Source: Cellulomonas edaphi (GTDB lineage: Bacteria > Actinomycetota > Actinomycetes > Actinomycetales > Cellulomonadaceae). Taken from it: a stretch of DNA of 64,000 bases. The position numbers and the translations under genes are program-made. Location: assembly GCF_030362815.1 (NCBI RefSeq), contig NZ_JAUCGR010000002.1:682001-746000 (forward strand), read 5' to 3'. How positions within the stretch are numbered: position 1 is the stretch's first letter; each line of letters begins with the position of its first letter. The notes beneath the pieces are model-generated. The model had not been told where the DNA came from, did not search any database, and saw only the letters and a list, made by a program, of their open reading frames with translations. Positions 26,682-34,970 of this stretch are shown one piece after another.

Positions 26682-28352
26682 TCACGCGGTCAGGAACGTG
26701 GCGACCCACACGAGCGGCGCGTTCCAGCGGATGCACACGTCGTTGGTGACCTCGGACGTGGGCTCGTCCAGGTAGCAGAGCTGCGGCGGTAGCCCTCGCA
26801 GTCTGTCGTCGTACGGGAAGTCCGGGACGGGGACCGAGTTGGCGCCCCCCGCCAGGGCTCCGGGCGGCGGTGGAGGCATGGCCGGGTCGAGGTCGTGGCC
26901 GAACTGGCGCGTGCGCTGGTGCCGGCTGTCGTCGGTGCCGTAGCCCGTGACGTAGCTCTGCCCCAACGCGTTGCGGCCCAGCAGGTAGTCCGCGCCGATC
27001 GCGACCGCGTCCGCGTAGCTGCGCTCCCCGGTGACGAGGTGCGCCATCCCGAGCACCACGAGGTTGTTGAGGACGCGGCCGTTCGACCCCCATGCCCAGC
27101 CCGAGGCGGGCGCGTACGGCTGGCCCCACGGCTGGTCCGCCTGGAGCGCGAGCAGCCGGTCCGCGCCCGCCCGGAGCCGGTCGACGATCTGGTCGTGGCC
27201 GGTGAGTGCCGAGCCGTGCAGCGCGAGGTCGAGCTGGGCGGGGGCCGCCACGGCATCGAAGTCGAACCCGGCAGGGTCGAACGGGTCGCGGCCGTGCTCG
27301 TGCGCACGCGGCAGCTCGGACTCGTACGCGCTGTCGCCCGTGGCGAGCCAGAGCTCGGACGCGGCCCAGGCGCGGTCGTCGGCGATCACGTCGTCGTGGT
27401 ACGGCCCGCCGCCGTGCCGCGCGTGGTCGTCCGGTGCGAGGAGCGCCGGCGCCGACCGTGCGGCGTCGAAGGCCGACCGCGCCGCGCGCTCGAGCCGCGC
27501 GGCGTAGGCGGGGTCGAGACGTCGCAGGTGCCGCGCGCCGGCTGCTGCCGCTGCTGCCAGGTGCAGCGTTGCGGTCGTCGACGGCCGGTGCAGCACGCGT
27601 TCGGTGGCGTCGAGGTGGGGCCAGCAGGGCAGCGGCGGCCAGGTGGAGCCGTGCACCCGGTGGAACGCCATGCCGGCGAGCGGCCGCCCCGGCGGGACCT
27701 GCATGCGCAGCAGCCAGTCCAGCTGCCATCGGCACTCGTCCACGACCGCCGGGTCGTCCGGAGTGAGGTCGAGGGTGCCGAGCAGCTGCCACACGGCGAT
27801 CGCGCCGCTCGTCACGTACTTGCCGTAGTCGCCCGCGTCGTACCAGCCGCCCGACACGTCGTACGCGGCGTCGTCGTGCCAGCCGGGGTACAGACGCTCC
27901 GCGTCGGGGCCGGTCCACGCGGGCACCGACGTGTCGGGGTGACCCGCGGGCCGCTCGTAGCCCGGCGCCGCGATCTCGGTCCCGGAGCGCATGAGCGAGA
28001 AGAAGCGCAGCGCGTCGGTCCGCAACCCGGCGTACAACCGGTCCTCCACGCTGAAGGGGTGACTGCGAGACGAGCCCGCGGCGACCGAGTAGGTGCCGGC
28101 CGGGAGGTCGCCGAGGTCGAGCACGTGCACCGGCAGGCCCGAGGTCGGCTCGGGCCGGACCGGCCACGGCTCGGACACCCCCCGGTGCACCACGCGCTCG
28201 TCGGCGCGCACCACGACGAAGGGCAGCGGATCGACGTGCTCGGCGACCAGCGTCGCCCGCATCGGCCGGCCGGGCAGGTAGCCCAGCTGGTTGACCCGCA
28301 CGCGCGGCCGGCGGGCAAGCACCTCGTCCGACGACCACCGTGGCCAGCTCAC
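26682..28352 (-). CDS. Glycoside hydrolase family 9 protein, no signal peptide
   Basis: About 556 residues. An N-terminal cellulase Ig-like domain (RVRVNQLGYLPGRPMRATLV) precedes an (alpha/alpha)6 GH9 catalytic domain with DVSGGWYDAGDYGKYVTSG (DAGD; the catalytic base Asp is here), LLGRNALGQSYVTGYG with HQR soon after, and SEVTNDVCIRWNAPLVW at the end. GH9 enzymes cleave beta-1,4-glucans by inversion. In the C-terminal signature (PS00698) the general acid is Glu in an NE dipeptide; here it is ND, and the aromatic four residues earlier is Glu. There is no secretion signal, so if active it probably works on imported oligosaccharides or a different substrate. GTG at 28352 is used; an in-frame ATG at 28415 would add 21 residues. 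Confidence 0.85.
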   Translation of the reverse strand: MSWPRWSSDEVLARRPRVRVNQLGYLPGRPMRATLVAEHVDPLPFVVVRADERVVHRGVSEPWPVRPEPTSGLPVHVLDLGDLPAGTYSVAAGSSRSHPFSVEDRLYAGLRTDALRFFSLMRSGTEIAAPGYERPAGHPDTSVPAWTGPDAERLYPGWHDDAAYDVSGGWYDAGDYGKYVTSGAIAVWQLLGTLDLTPDDPAVVDECRWQLDWLLRMQVPPGRPLAGMAFHRVHGSTWPPLPCWPHLDATERVLHRPSTTATLHLAAAAAAGARHLRRLDPAYAARLERAARSAFDAARSAPALLAPDDHARHGGGPYHDDVIADDRAWAASELWLATGDSAYESELPRAHEHGRDPFDPAGFDFDAVAAPAQLDLALHGSALTGHDQIVDRLRAGADRLLALQADQPWGQPYAPASGWAWGSNGRVLNNLVVLGMAHLVTGERSYADAVAIGADYLLGRNALGQSYVTGYGTDDSRHQRTRQFGHDLDPAMPPPPPGALAGGANSVPVPDFPYDDRLRGLPPQLCYLDEPTSEVTNDVCIRWNAPLVWVATFLTA

Positions 28353-28468
28353 GCGCGGAAGCCTATGCCGACGAGGCGCGGCAGCGTCTAGCGCGCCGGC
28401 GCCGTCCCGGGTCATGATGTCTCGACGCCGAGCCCGGGAGACACCATGCCCCACCTGCAGGAAGACTG

Positions 28469-29071
28469 ATGGCGATCGTCTCGCGCGGCTTCCGCGGCAG
28501 GCGCGTCGCCGATCCCCGACTCCCGCCGGGCCAGTACCTCGAGCGCGGGTTCCCCGTGCTGTCGGCGGGGCCCACGCCACGGGCCGACCTCGCCTCCTGG
28601 ACGTTCTCCATCACCGCGCAGGGCACCACGCGCGCGTCCTGGACCTGGGCGGAGCTGCAGGCGCTGCCGGCCGAGGACATCGTCAAGGACATCCACTGCG
28701 TGACCAAGTGGACCAAGCTCGACAGCGTGTGGCGCGGCGTCAGCCTCGACACCCTGCTCGACGCCGTCGAGATCGCCCCCGAGGAGCAGTTCGCCCTCGC
28801 GCACTGCGACGGCGGGTACACCACCAACGTCCCGCTCGCGGACCTGCGGGGCGGGCAGGCGTGGATCGCCTACGGGTACGACGGAGCGCCCCTGCGCCCC
28901 GAGCACGGCGGTCCGGCACGGCTGCTGATCCCGCACCTGTACTTCTGGAAGTCCGCCAAGTGGGTGCGCCGCATCGACCTGGGCACCACGGACACGCAGG
29001 GCTTCTGGGAGCAGCTCGGGTATCACGCCTACGGCGACCCGTGGAAGGAACAGCGGTACTGGGGTGACTGA
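28469..29071 (+). CDS. Molybdopterin-dependent oxidoreductase, sulfite-oxidase-like
   Basis: A 200-residue protein made of one oxidoreductase molybdopterin-binding domain. DIHCVTKWTKLDSVWRGVSLDTLL contains the Cys expected to ligate Mo. AHCDGGYTTNVPLADLRGGQAWIAYGYDGAPLRPEHGGPARLLIPHLYFWKSAKWVRRIDL is the strongly conserved cofactor pocket. It resembles the YuiH/MsrP-like short form without a dimerisation domain. There is no Tat signal, so it is probably cytoplasmic. Its stop overlaps the next gene, a flavin reductase, by 8 nt, which suggests the two form an electron-transfer pair. Substrate unknown; S- or N-oxide reduction is possible. Confidence 0.9.
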   Translation: MAIVSRGFRGRRVADPRLPPGQYLERGFPVLSAGPTPRADLASWTFSITAQGTTRASWTWAELQALPAEDIVKDIHCVTKWTKLDSVWRGVSLDTLLDAVEIAPEEQFALAHCDGGYTTNVPLADLRGGQAWIAYGYDGAPLRPEHGGPARLLIPHLYFWKSAKWVRRIDLGTTDTQGFWEQLGYHAYGDPWKEQRYWGD

Positions 29072-29864
29072 GGCTCCCGACGAGGTCGCCGACCTGGTCC
29101 CCGACGAGGTCCCGCACGCCCTCCCCTGGCGCGTCGCCACGCTCGTGCACCGGCGCCAGGAGACCCCCACCGCGGCGACGCTCGAGCTCGACGTCCCCGG
29201 CTGGCGGGGCGCGCTCGCCGGCCAGCACGTCGACGTCCGACTGACCGCCGAGGACGGGTACTCGGCGCAGCGCTCCTACTCGCTCGCGTCGCCCGCGTCG
29301 ATGGGCCTGCCGGTGGCGGGTGCGGGCACCCCGCGCATCGCGCTCACGGTGCAGGTGGTCGACGACGGCGAGGTCTCGCCGTACCTGACCGACGACCTCG
29401 GGATCGGCGACCAGATCGAGCTGCGCGGGCCCATCGGGAGCTGGTTCGTGTGGCACGCGACAGACCCTCGGCCCGTGCAGCTGGTCGCGGGCGGCTCGGG
29501 CCTGGTGCCGCTCATGTCCATCGCGCGCACGCACGCCGCCTGCGGCTCGTCGGCGCCGCTGCGGCTGCTCGTCTCCGTGCGCTCGCCCCAGGACGCCCTC
29601 TACAGCGAGGAGCTGGACCTGCTGGCGCCGGGCGTGCAGGTCACGCGCGTGTGGACCCGCTCGGGGCCGCCCGCCTGGTCGGGACCGGTGGGCCGCATCG
29701 ACGCCGACCTGCTCCGGGCCACGTGCCTGCCGCCCGACCAGAGCCCACGCGTGTACGTGTGCGGCCCCACCGCGTTCGTCGAGGCCGTCGCCGACGCGCT
29801 CGTCGACCTCGGGCACGACCCCGAGCTCATCCGCACCGAGCGCTTCGGCCCCACCGGGACCTGA
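29064..29864 (+). CDS. Ferredoxin-NADP reductase-like flavin oxidoreductase
   Basis: A 266-residue FAD- and NAD(P)H-binding reductase. The FAD domain contains QRSYSLASPA (RxYS motif); the nucleotide domain contains VQLVAGGSGLVPLMSIAR and ends VYVCGPTAFVEAVADALVDLGHDPELIRTERFGPTG. It lacks the C-terminal 2Fe-2S domain present in many class IA oxygenase reductases. It overlaps the molybdopterin oxidoreductase gene and probably feeds electrons from NAD(P)H to it (inference from gene order). Confidence 0.9.
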   Translation: MTEAPDEVADLVPDEVPHALPWRVATLVHRRQETPTAATLELDVPGWRGALAGQHVDVRLTAEDGYSAQRSYSLASPASMGLPVAGAGTPRIALTVQVVDDGEVSPYLTDDLGIGDQIELRGPIGSWFVWHATDPRPVQLVAGGSGLVPLMSIARTHAACGSSAPLRLLVSVRSPQDALYSEELDLLAPGVQVTRVWTRSGPPAWSGPVGRIDADLLRATCLPPDQSPRVYVCGPTAFVEAVADALVDLGHDPELIRTERFGPTGT

Positions 29865-29889
29865 CGCCGTCGCCGGCCGCGCGGGCATG

Positions 29890-29925
29890 CCGGCGAGGCC
29901 GAAGGAGCTCCTTCAACCTCGCCGG
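29890..29925. terminator. Bidirectional terminator between reductase gene and ppc
   Basis: Outer arms CCGGCGAGG and CCTCGCCGG enclose the perfect palindrome GAAGGAGCTCCTTC. It lies between two convergent stops (29864 and 29939), so it can stop transcription from both sides. Confidence 0.75.
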
Positions 29926-29938
29926 TCGGTCTGCGCGG

Positions 29939-32614
29939 TCAGCCGGTGTTCTGGACGCCGGCGGCGACGCCGTTCACGCTCAGCAGCAGCAGCCGGCGCA
30001 GGTCGTCCGCCTGCTCGGGTGCGTCGCCCGTGCGCAGGCCGCGCAGCGCGCGCAGCTGGAGCAGCGAGAGCGCGTCGACGTAGGGGCTGCGCAGCTGGAC
30101 CGCGCGGCCCAGGATCCGCTTGCGCGACAGCACGGCGTCGGAGTCGGTGATGGCCAGCACCCAGCGCCGCGTCAGGGCCATCTCCTCGAGCACCTGGCTC
30201 GCCAGGTCGTCCCGGTCACCGAGTGCCAGGTAGCGAGCCGCGATGCGCTCGTCGGTCTTGGCGAGCGACATCTCGACGTTGTCGATCATGGTCGCGAACA
30301 AGGGCCACTGGGCGTACGCCTCGCGCAGCTCGGCCAGGTCGTTGACCGACTCGAGCGCGGTGCCCAGGCCGTACCAGCCGGCCAGGTTGATGCGGGCCTG
30401 CGACCACGAGAACACCCACGGGATGGCGCGCAGGTCGTCGAGCGACGAGACGGACAGCCCGCGGCGCGCCGGTCGTGAGCCGATCGGCAGGAGGCCGATC
30501 TCCTCGAGCGGCGTGACCTCCGCGAACCACTGCGGGAAGCCCTCGGCCCGGACCAGGCCGTGGAAGCGGGCCCGCGAGGCCTCGTCCAGGCGGGCTGCCA
30601 GCGCCGCGAACCGCTCGGTCGCGGCGGCGTTGCGCTCCTCGACCGACGGCGTGCCGGCCAGCAGCGTCGCGGCCACCACCTGCTCGATGTGCCGCGCGGC
30701 GATCACCGGGTCGCCGTAGCGGGCGAAGATGACCTCGCCCTGCTCGGTGAGCTTGAACCGGCCGTCCACCGAGCCCGGGGGCTGCGCGAGCACCGCACGG
30801 TTCGCGGGGCCGCCCCCGCGCCCGAGCGCGCCGCCGCGGCCGTGGAAGAGCGTGAGCGCGATGTCGTGCCGGTGCGCCCACTCCGTGATGCGCGCCTGCG
30901 CCGCGTCGAGCGCGAGCGTCGCCGAGACCGGCCCGACGTCCTTGGAGGAGTCGGAGTAGCCGAGCATGACCTCGATGCGACGACCGTTGGCGGCGAGGCG
31001 CTGCTGGACTGCCTCGAGCTCGAGCGACTTCTCCAGGATGTCGACGCTCGCGTCGAGGTCCGCGAAGGTCTCGAACAGCGGGATCGCGTCGATCACGGGG
31101 CGCTCGTCGGAGCCCGCGAAGGCGTAGTCGGCGAGCTGGTACACCGCGGCCAGGTGCTCGGCCGACTGCGTGAACGAGACGATGTAGCGGCGGGCGGCGC
31201 GCGGCCCGAAACGGCGCTGCACGTGACCCAGGGCCCGGAACGTGTCGAGCACCTCGACGGTCATCGGCTCGAGGACACCGTCCACGCCGTTCTTCTCCAG
31301 GTCGGCGAGAGCCGCCTCGTGCACCTGCGAGTGCTGCCGCACCTCGAGCTCGGCGAGGTGGAAGCCGAACGAGGCCACCTGCCACAGCAGGCGCTGCACG
31401 TCGCCGTACGCGGAGCGCTTGGCTCCGGCGGCGTCGAGCGAGCGCTGCACCACCTGGAGGTCGGCCTCGAGGGCGTCGGGGCCGGGGTACGCGAGGTCCG
31501 CGTCCCGCCGGCGCGTGGCGGCGATGCGCTCGGCGACCACGAGGATCACGCGGCGGTGCGGCTCGTTCGGCGCGTCCGCGGCGACCCGCGCCGTGATCTC
31601 GTCGGAGAGCGCCCGCTGGCGCTGCCACAGGCTGCTGAGCTCGGCCGAGGCCGGCGTGCCGTCGCCGTCGAGCGTGAGCCCCTCGGCGGCACGCCGCGCC
31701 GACGCCTCGAGCGCGACGAGCACCTGCTCGGAGAGCAGCAGCGCCGCGGCGCGCGTCACCTCTGCGGTGACGTTCGGGTTGCCGTCGCGGTCCCCGCCGA
31801 TCCACGTGCCGAGGCGCGCGAAGGGGCGCACCAGCGGAGCCTGGGTGCCCGCGGCGTCGCCCAGCAACCAGTCGTCGAGCCGGCGGTAGACCGCGGGCAG
31901 GACATCGGCGAGGGTCGACTCGAACACCGCGAGCACCGTGCGGACCTCGTCGAGCACCGTCGGCTTGGCCTGGCGCAGCGGCGCGGTGCGCCACAGCGTC
32001 TCGATCTCGGACAGCAGGCGACGCTCGTTCTCGACCAGCGACATGCCGCCGATGTTGCGCGCGTCGCGCTCACCGAGGAGCTCCGCGATCCGGCGGATGG
32101 AGCGGGACACCGCCCGACGGCGCGCCTCCGTGGGGTGCGCCGTCAGGACGGGACGGAACTCGAGCTCCTGGAGCCGGCGCCGCGCCTCGTCGTCGCCCAG
32201 CTCGTGCCGGACCTTGACCACCGCGGCAGGCAGCGAGTCGTCGGGAGCGAGGGTGTGCGGCTCGAGGTTCGCCTCGCGGTCCCGCAGGACGCGGATGCGG
32301 TGGTACTCCTCGGCGGTGTTCGCCAGGTGGAAGTAGCACGTGAACGCGCGCGCCACCTGCTCCGCCCGCTCGAGCGAGAAGCTCGCCACGAGCGCCTCCG
32401 CCTGCGAGAGCGCGTCGCTGGTCGGGTCGGTGTGCGCGTGGATCGCGAGCTCGCGCAGGCGCTCGACGTCGGCGAGGAGGTCCTCCCCGCCCGCCTCGGC
32501 CAGCACACGGCCCAGGAACTCGCCCAGCACGCGCACGTCGTTGCGCAGGGGCTCCGGCAGGTCGTGGCTGGCGCGGACCCGAGGGAAGTCGCGCGGAGGA
32601 AGAGGTGCTGTCAC
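29939..32614 (-). CDS. ppc: Phosphoenolpyruvate carboxylase
   Basis: An 891-residue anaplerotic enzyme that converts PEP and bicarbonate to oxaloacetate. Seen: VLTAHPTEARRRAVSRSIRRI with the catalytic His; GSWIGGDRDGNPNVT (here GTWIGGDRDGNPNVT); VMLGYSDSSKDVGPVSA, the second signature; FHGRGGALGRGGGPANRAVLAQPPGSV, the mobile loop; and the C-terminal NG-type end, here VAAGVQNTG. The length is normal. GTG at 32614 follows a TAGTTT hexamer (32626-32621) by 6 nt, so it is leaderless. Confidence 0.97.
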   Translation of the reverse strand: MTAPLPPRDFPRVRASHDLPEPLRNDVRVLGEFLGRVLAEAGGEDLLADVERLRELAIHAHTDPTSDALSQAEALVASFSLERAEQVARAFTCYFHLANTAEEYHRIRVLRDREANLEPHTLAPDDSLPAAVVKVRHELGDDEARRRLQELEFRPVLTAHPTEARRRAVSRSIRRIAELLGERDARNIGGMSLVENERRLLSEIETLWRTAPLRQAKPTVLDEVRTVLAVFESTLADVLPAVYRRLDDWLLGDAAGTQAPLVRPFARLGTWIGGDRDGNPNVTAEVTRAAALLLSEQVLVALEASARRAAEGLTLDGDGTPASAELSSLWQRQRALSDEITARVAADAPNEPHRRVILVVAERIAATRRRDADLAYPGPDALEADLQVVQRSLDAAGAKRSAYGDVQRLLWQVASFGFHLAELEVRQHSQVHEAALADLEKNGVDGVLEPMTVEVLDTFRALGHVQRRFGPRAARRYIVSFTQSAEHLAAVYQLADYAFAGSDERPVIDAIPLFETFADLDASVDILEKSLELEAVQQRLAANGRRIEVMLGYSDSSKDVGPVSATLALDAAQARITEWAHRHDIALTLFHGRGGALGRGGGPANRAVLAQPPGSVDGRFKLTEQGEVIFARYGDPVIAARHIEQVVAATLLAGTPSVEERNAAATERFAALAARLDEASRARFHGLVRAEGFPQWFAEVTPLEEIGLLPIGSRPARRGLSVSSLDDLRAIPWVFSWSQARINLAGWYGLGTALESVNDLAELREAYAQWPLFATMIDNVEMSLAKTDERIAARYLALGDRDDLASQVLEEMALTRRWVLAITDSDAVLSRKRILGRAVQLRSPYVDALSLLQLRALRGLRTGDAPEQADDLRRLLLLSVNGVAAGVQNTG

Positions 32615-32691
32615 GGGCTCAAACTAGGCCACGGGCGCCCGGATGCGTCCAGTGGTCCAGGCGTTGGGCGCTGTGACGCGCGTCTCGTCCC

Positions 32692-33540
32692 TCAGCCCCG
32701 TGCGAGCTCCTCGATCAGCGTCGGCCGGCTGGGACGCCAGCCGAGGGCGCGCGCCTTGGCGCCGCTCGCCTGCTGGTCGAGCAGGAGCGCGTCGGCGAAC
32801 GGCGCGCCGAGGCGTGCCCGCGTCGCCTCGACCGGCTCGGGCGCCACACGCCCTGCCGCCGCCTCGGCCACCTCGCGCGCCGTCGGGTTGTGCCCGCCCG
32901 CACCGATGAACCGCTCACCACGCGGCGCCGCCTCGAGGATCAGGGCGTACAGCTCGGCGAGGTCGTCGCGGTGCACGGTGCTCCAGTGCTGCGCCCCTTC
33001 GCCCACCAGCAGCAGCGCGCCGTCGTCGTCGCGCGGGCCACCCGCGACCACCCCCACGGGGATCCCGCCGCCGTGGCCGTAGACGATGGCCGGGGCGACG
33101 ACGGACACGCGCAGGTCCGACGCGAGCAGACGCGCCTCGCGCGCCAGGCGCCACTGCACGATGGCCGGCGGGTCGAGTGGTGCGTCCTCCGTGACGTCCG
33201 CGGACGACCCCCACACCCACACGCCGCTCGTGTGCAGGTAGGGCTTCTCGGTCCCGCCGAACGCCTCCAGCACCGCGTCGATCACGCCGTCGTCCAGCTG
33301 CGCCGAGGTGCCGTCGTCTGCCGCGGCGGTGTGGATCGCGCCGTCGACCGAGCGCAACCGCTCGACGAGCCAGGCCGTGTCGCCGAGGTCCCCCACCACC
33401 GCCGTCGCGCCCGCCGACCGGACCTTGTCGGCAGCGGCGTCGCTGCGGACGAGCGCGAGCACGTCGTGCCCGCGCTCGAGCAACGCGCTCAGCACCGCCG
33501 ACCCCACGTAGCCGGTCGCCCCCGTGAGCAGCACCTTCAT
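32692..33540 (-). CDS. NAD-dependent epimerase/dehydratase family protein
   Basis: A 282-residue extended short-chain dehydrogenase-like protein. The Rossmann motif KVLLTGATGYVGSAVLSALLERGHDV (GxxGxxG) opens the chain; VVGDLGDTAWLVERLRSVDGAIHTAA and LHTSGVWVWGSS follow. The usual Tyr-x-x-x-Lys catalytic pair is not evident at the expected place, so it may be an atypical member or a reductase of unknown substrate. ATG at 33540 has GAGGGGA upstream. It is divergent from the alpha/beta hydrolase gene. Confidence 0.85.
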   Translation of the reverse strand: MKVLLTGATGYVGSAVLSALLERGHDVLALVRSDAAADKVRSAGATAVVGDLGDTAWLVERLRSVDGAIHTAAADDGTSAQLDDGVIDAVLEAFGGTEKPYLHTSGVWVWGSSADVTEDAPLDPPAIVQWRLAREARLLASDLRVSVVAPAIVYGHGGGIPVGVVAGGPRDDDGALLLVGEGAQHWSTVHRDDLAELYALILEAAPRGERFIGAGGHNPTAREVAEAAAGRVAPEPVEATRARLGAPFADALLLDQQASGAKARALGWRPSRPTLIEELARG

Positions 33541-33672
33541 GGTCGTTCCCCTCGTCGCACGTCACTGGTCGAGCGCAACAACCCACGAGGCGCCCAGGCT
33601 GTTCCCAGGGTCCGGAGCTAGCCTGGAGATCCCCACCAGAACCCGGAGCCCGTCATCACCCCTCGGCCCATC

Positions 33673-34299
33673 GTGCTCGTGCACGGCACACGCACCTCGT
33701 CGGCGATCTGGACCCACCAGGTCGACGCCCTCGAGCGCTCCGGGCACCCCACGCTCGCGCTCGACCTGCCGGGTCACGGCACCCGGTCGGACGAGCGGTT
33801 CAGCCTCGACGGGGCCCTCGCCGCGATCGACGACGCCGTCGACAGCTTCGCCGTGCCGCCGCTCCTGGTCGGGCTGTCGCTGGGCGGGTACACGAGCCTG
33901 GCGTACGCCGGGCGGCACCCCGCCAAGGTCGCGGGCGTCGTGCTCGCGGGCTGCTCCACGGAGATCAAGGGCAAGCCGCTGCACACCTACCGCCGGCTCT
34001 CCGGGTTCGTGGCCGGGATCGCGCGCGCGGGCGGCGGCACCTGGCACGTGGTGACGGACATGCTCGCGGCACTCGCCGGCTACTCCCCGCTCGCCGACCT
34101 GCGCCGCACCCGTCTCCCGGTGTGGCTCGTGAACGGAAGCCGCGACCCGCTGCGGATCGACGAGCGCCGCTACCTGGCGGCCCGCCCGGGCGCGCGGCTC
34201 ACGGTGGTGCCCGGGGCCGGGCACGACGTGAACTCCCACGCGCCCGTCGCGTTCAACCGCGTCCTGCTCGACGCGCTGCACGAGCTGCGAGCGGCCTGA
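33673..34299 (+). CDS. Alpha/beta hydrolase
   Basis: About 208 residues with an alpha/beta-hydrolase fold: LVHGTRTSSAIW oxyanion region, LALDLPGHGTRS, nucleophile elbow VGLSLGGYTS (GxSxG with Ser), VWLVNGSRDPL (acid Asp) and VPGAGHDVN (catalytic His). The annotated GTG at 33673 starts inside the first beta strand. The frame is open upstream and gives ITPRPIVLVHG with an ATC preceded by GGAG at 8 nt, so a non-canonical ATC start near 33655 is possible. Substrate unknown. Confidence 0.82.
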   Translation: MLVHGTRTSSAIWTHQVDALERSGHPTLALDLPGHGTRSDERFSLDGALAAIDDAVDSFAVPPLLVGLSLGGYTSLAYAGRHPAKVAGVVLAGCSTEIKGKPLHTYRRLSGFVAGIARAGGGTWHVVTDMLAALAGYSPLADLRRTRLPVWLVNGSRDPLRIDERRYLAARPGARLTVVPGAGHDVNSHAPVAFNRVLLDALHELRAA

Positions 34300-34308
34300 A
34301 CGCCTCGC

Positions 34309-34851
34309 TCACGCACCCCGCAGCGGCTTGGGCTGGGGCGCCTTCATCACCTCGGCGGCCGGCGGGCAGCGGATGCCGCGCACCACGGTGACCTCGGCGC
34401 CCTGGATCGTGTAGACGAAGCACCGGGTCGCCGCGCCGTCCACCTGCCGGTCGGGCCCCCAGAGACGGTCCGAGCTGATCGCGACGTCGACGTCGATGCG
34501 CATCGTCACGCGCGCACCGCCCGAGCTCGCCGTGGTGCCGCTCCACCCGACCGGCGCGGTCGTGATGGTGCCCGACGTCCGGGCGGGCAGGGCCAGCACC
34601 ACGACGCCCTTGCTGTCCGCCCCTCGCTCCGCCAGCAGCGCGGCCACCAGCTGCTTGCCGGAGTACTTCTTGTCGCTGGGAGGGGTCAGCCAGCGACCCA
34701 CGTCAAGCGACCGGGCCTGGGCGTAGCGACCGGCCGCCGAGTCGCCCTTGCCCACCGACGGCTGCCCGAGCACGCGCGTCGCTGCCGCGCCGCTGGTGAG
34801 GACCACCGCGAGCGCACCGACGAGGACGCCTGCGGTCAGCTTTGTCCCCAT
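34309..34851 (-). CDS. Predicted secreted or membrane-anchored protein of unknown function
   Basis: A 180-residue protein that I do not recognise. An N-terminal hydrophobic stretch (TAGVLVGALAVVLTSGAAATRVLG) suggests a signal peptide or anchor. The rest is soluble: DVGRWLTPPSDKKYSGKQLVAALLAERGADSKGVVVLALPAR, then an extended beta-rich part ending with two Cys (RCFVYTIQG and GIRCPP) that could form a disulfide. ATG at 34851 follows a TACGAT hexamer (34864-34859) by 7 nt, so it is leaderless. It converges with the hydrolase gene. Confidence 0.72.
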   Translation of the reverse strand: MGTKLTAGVLVGALAVVLTSGAAATRVLGQPSVGKGDSAAGRYAQARSLDVGRWLTPPSDKKYSGKQLVAALLAERGADSKGVVVLALPARTSGTITTAPVGWSGTTASSGGARVTMRIDVDVAISSDRLWGPDRQVDGAATRCFVYTIQGAEVTVVRGIRCPPAAEVMKAPQPKPLRGA

Positions 34852-34970
34852 TTGCCGGATCGTAGACCCGGCCCGAGCCGGGGCGCAGCGGAGTCGCGGA
34901 TGAACTCGTGTGAGCCACGACGCTGCGCGAACCCGCGCGCGGCGGGCACGTCGTCGGCCAGGATCGAGGC

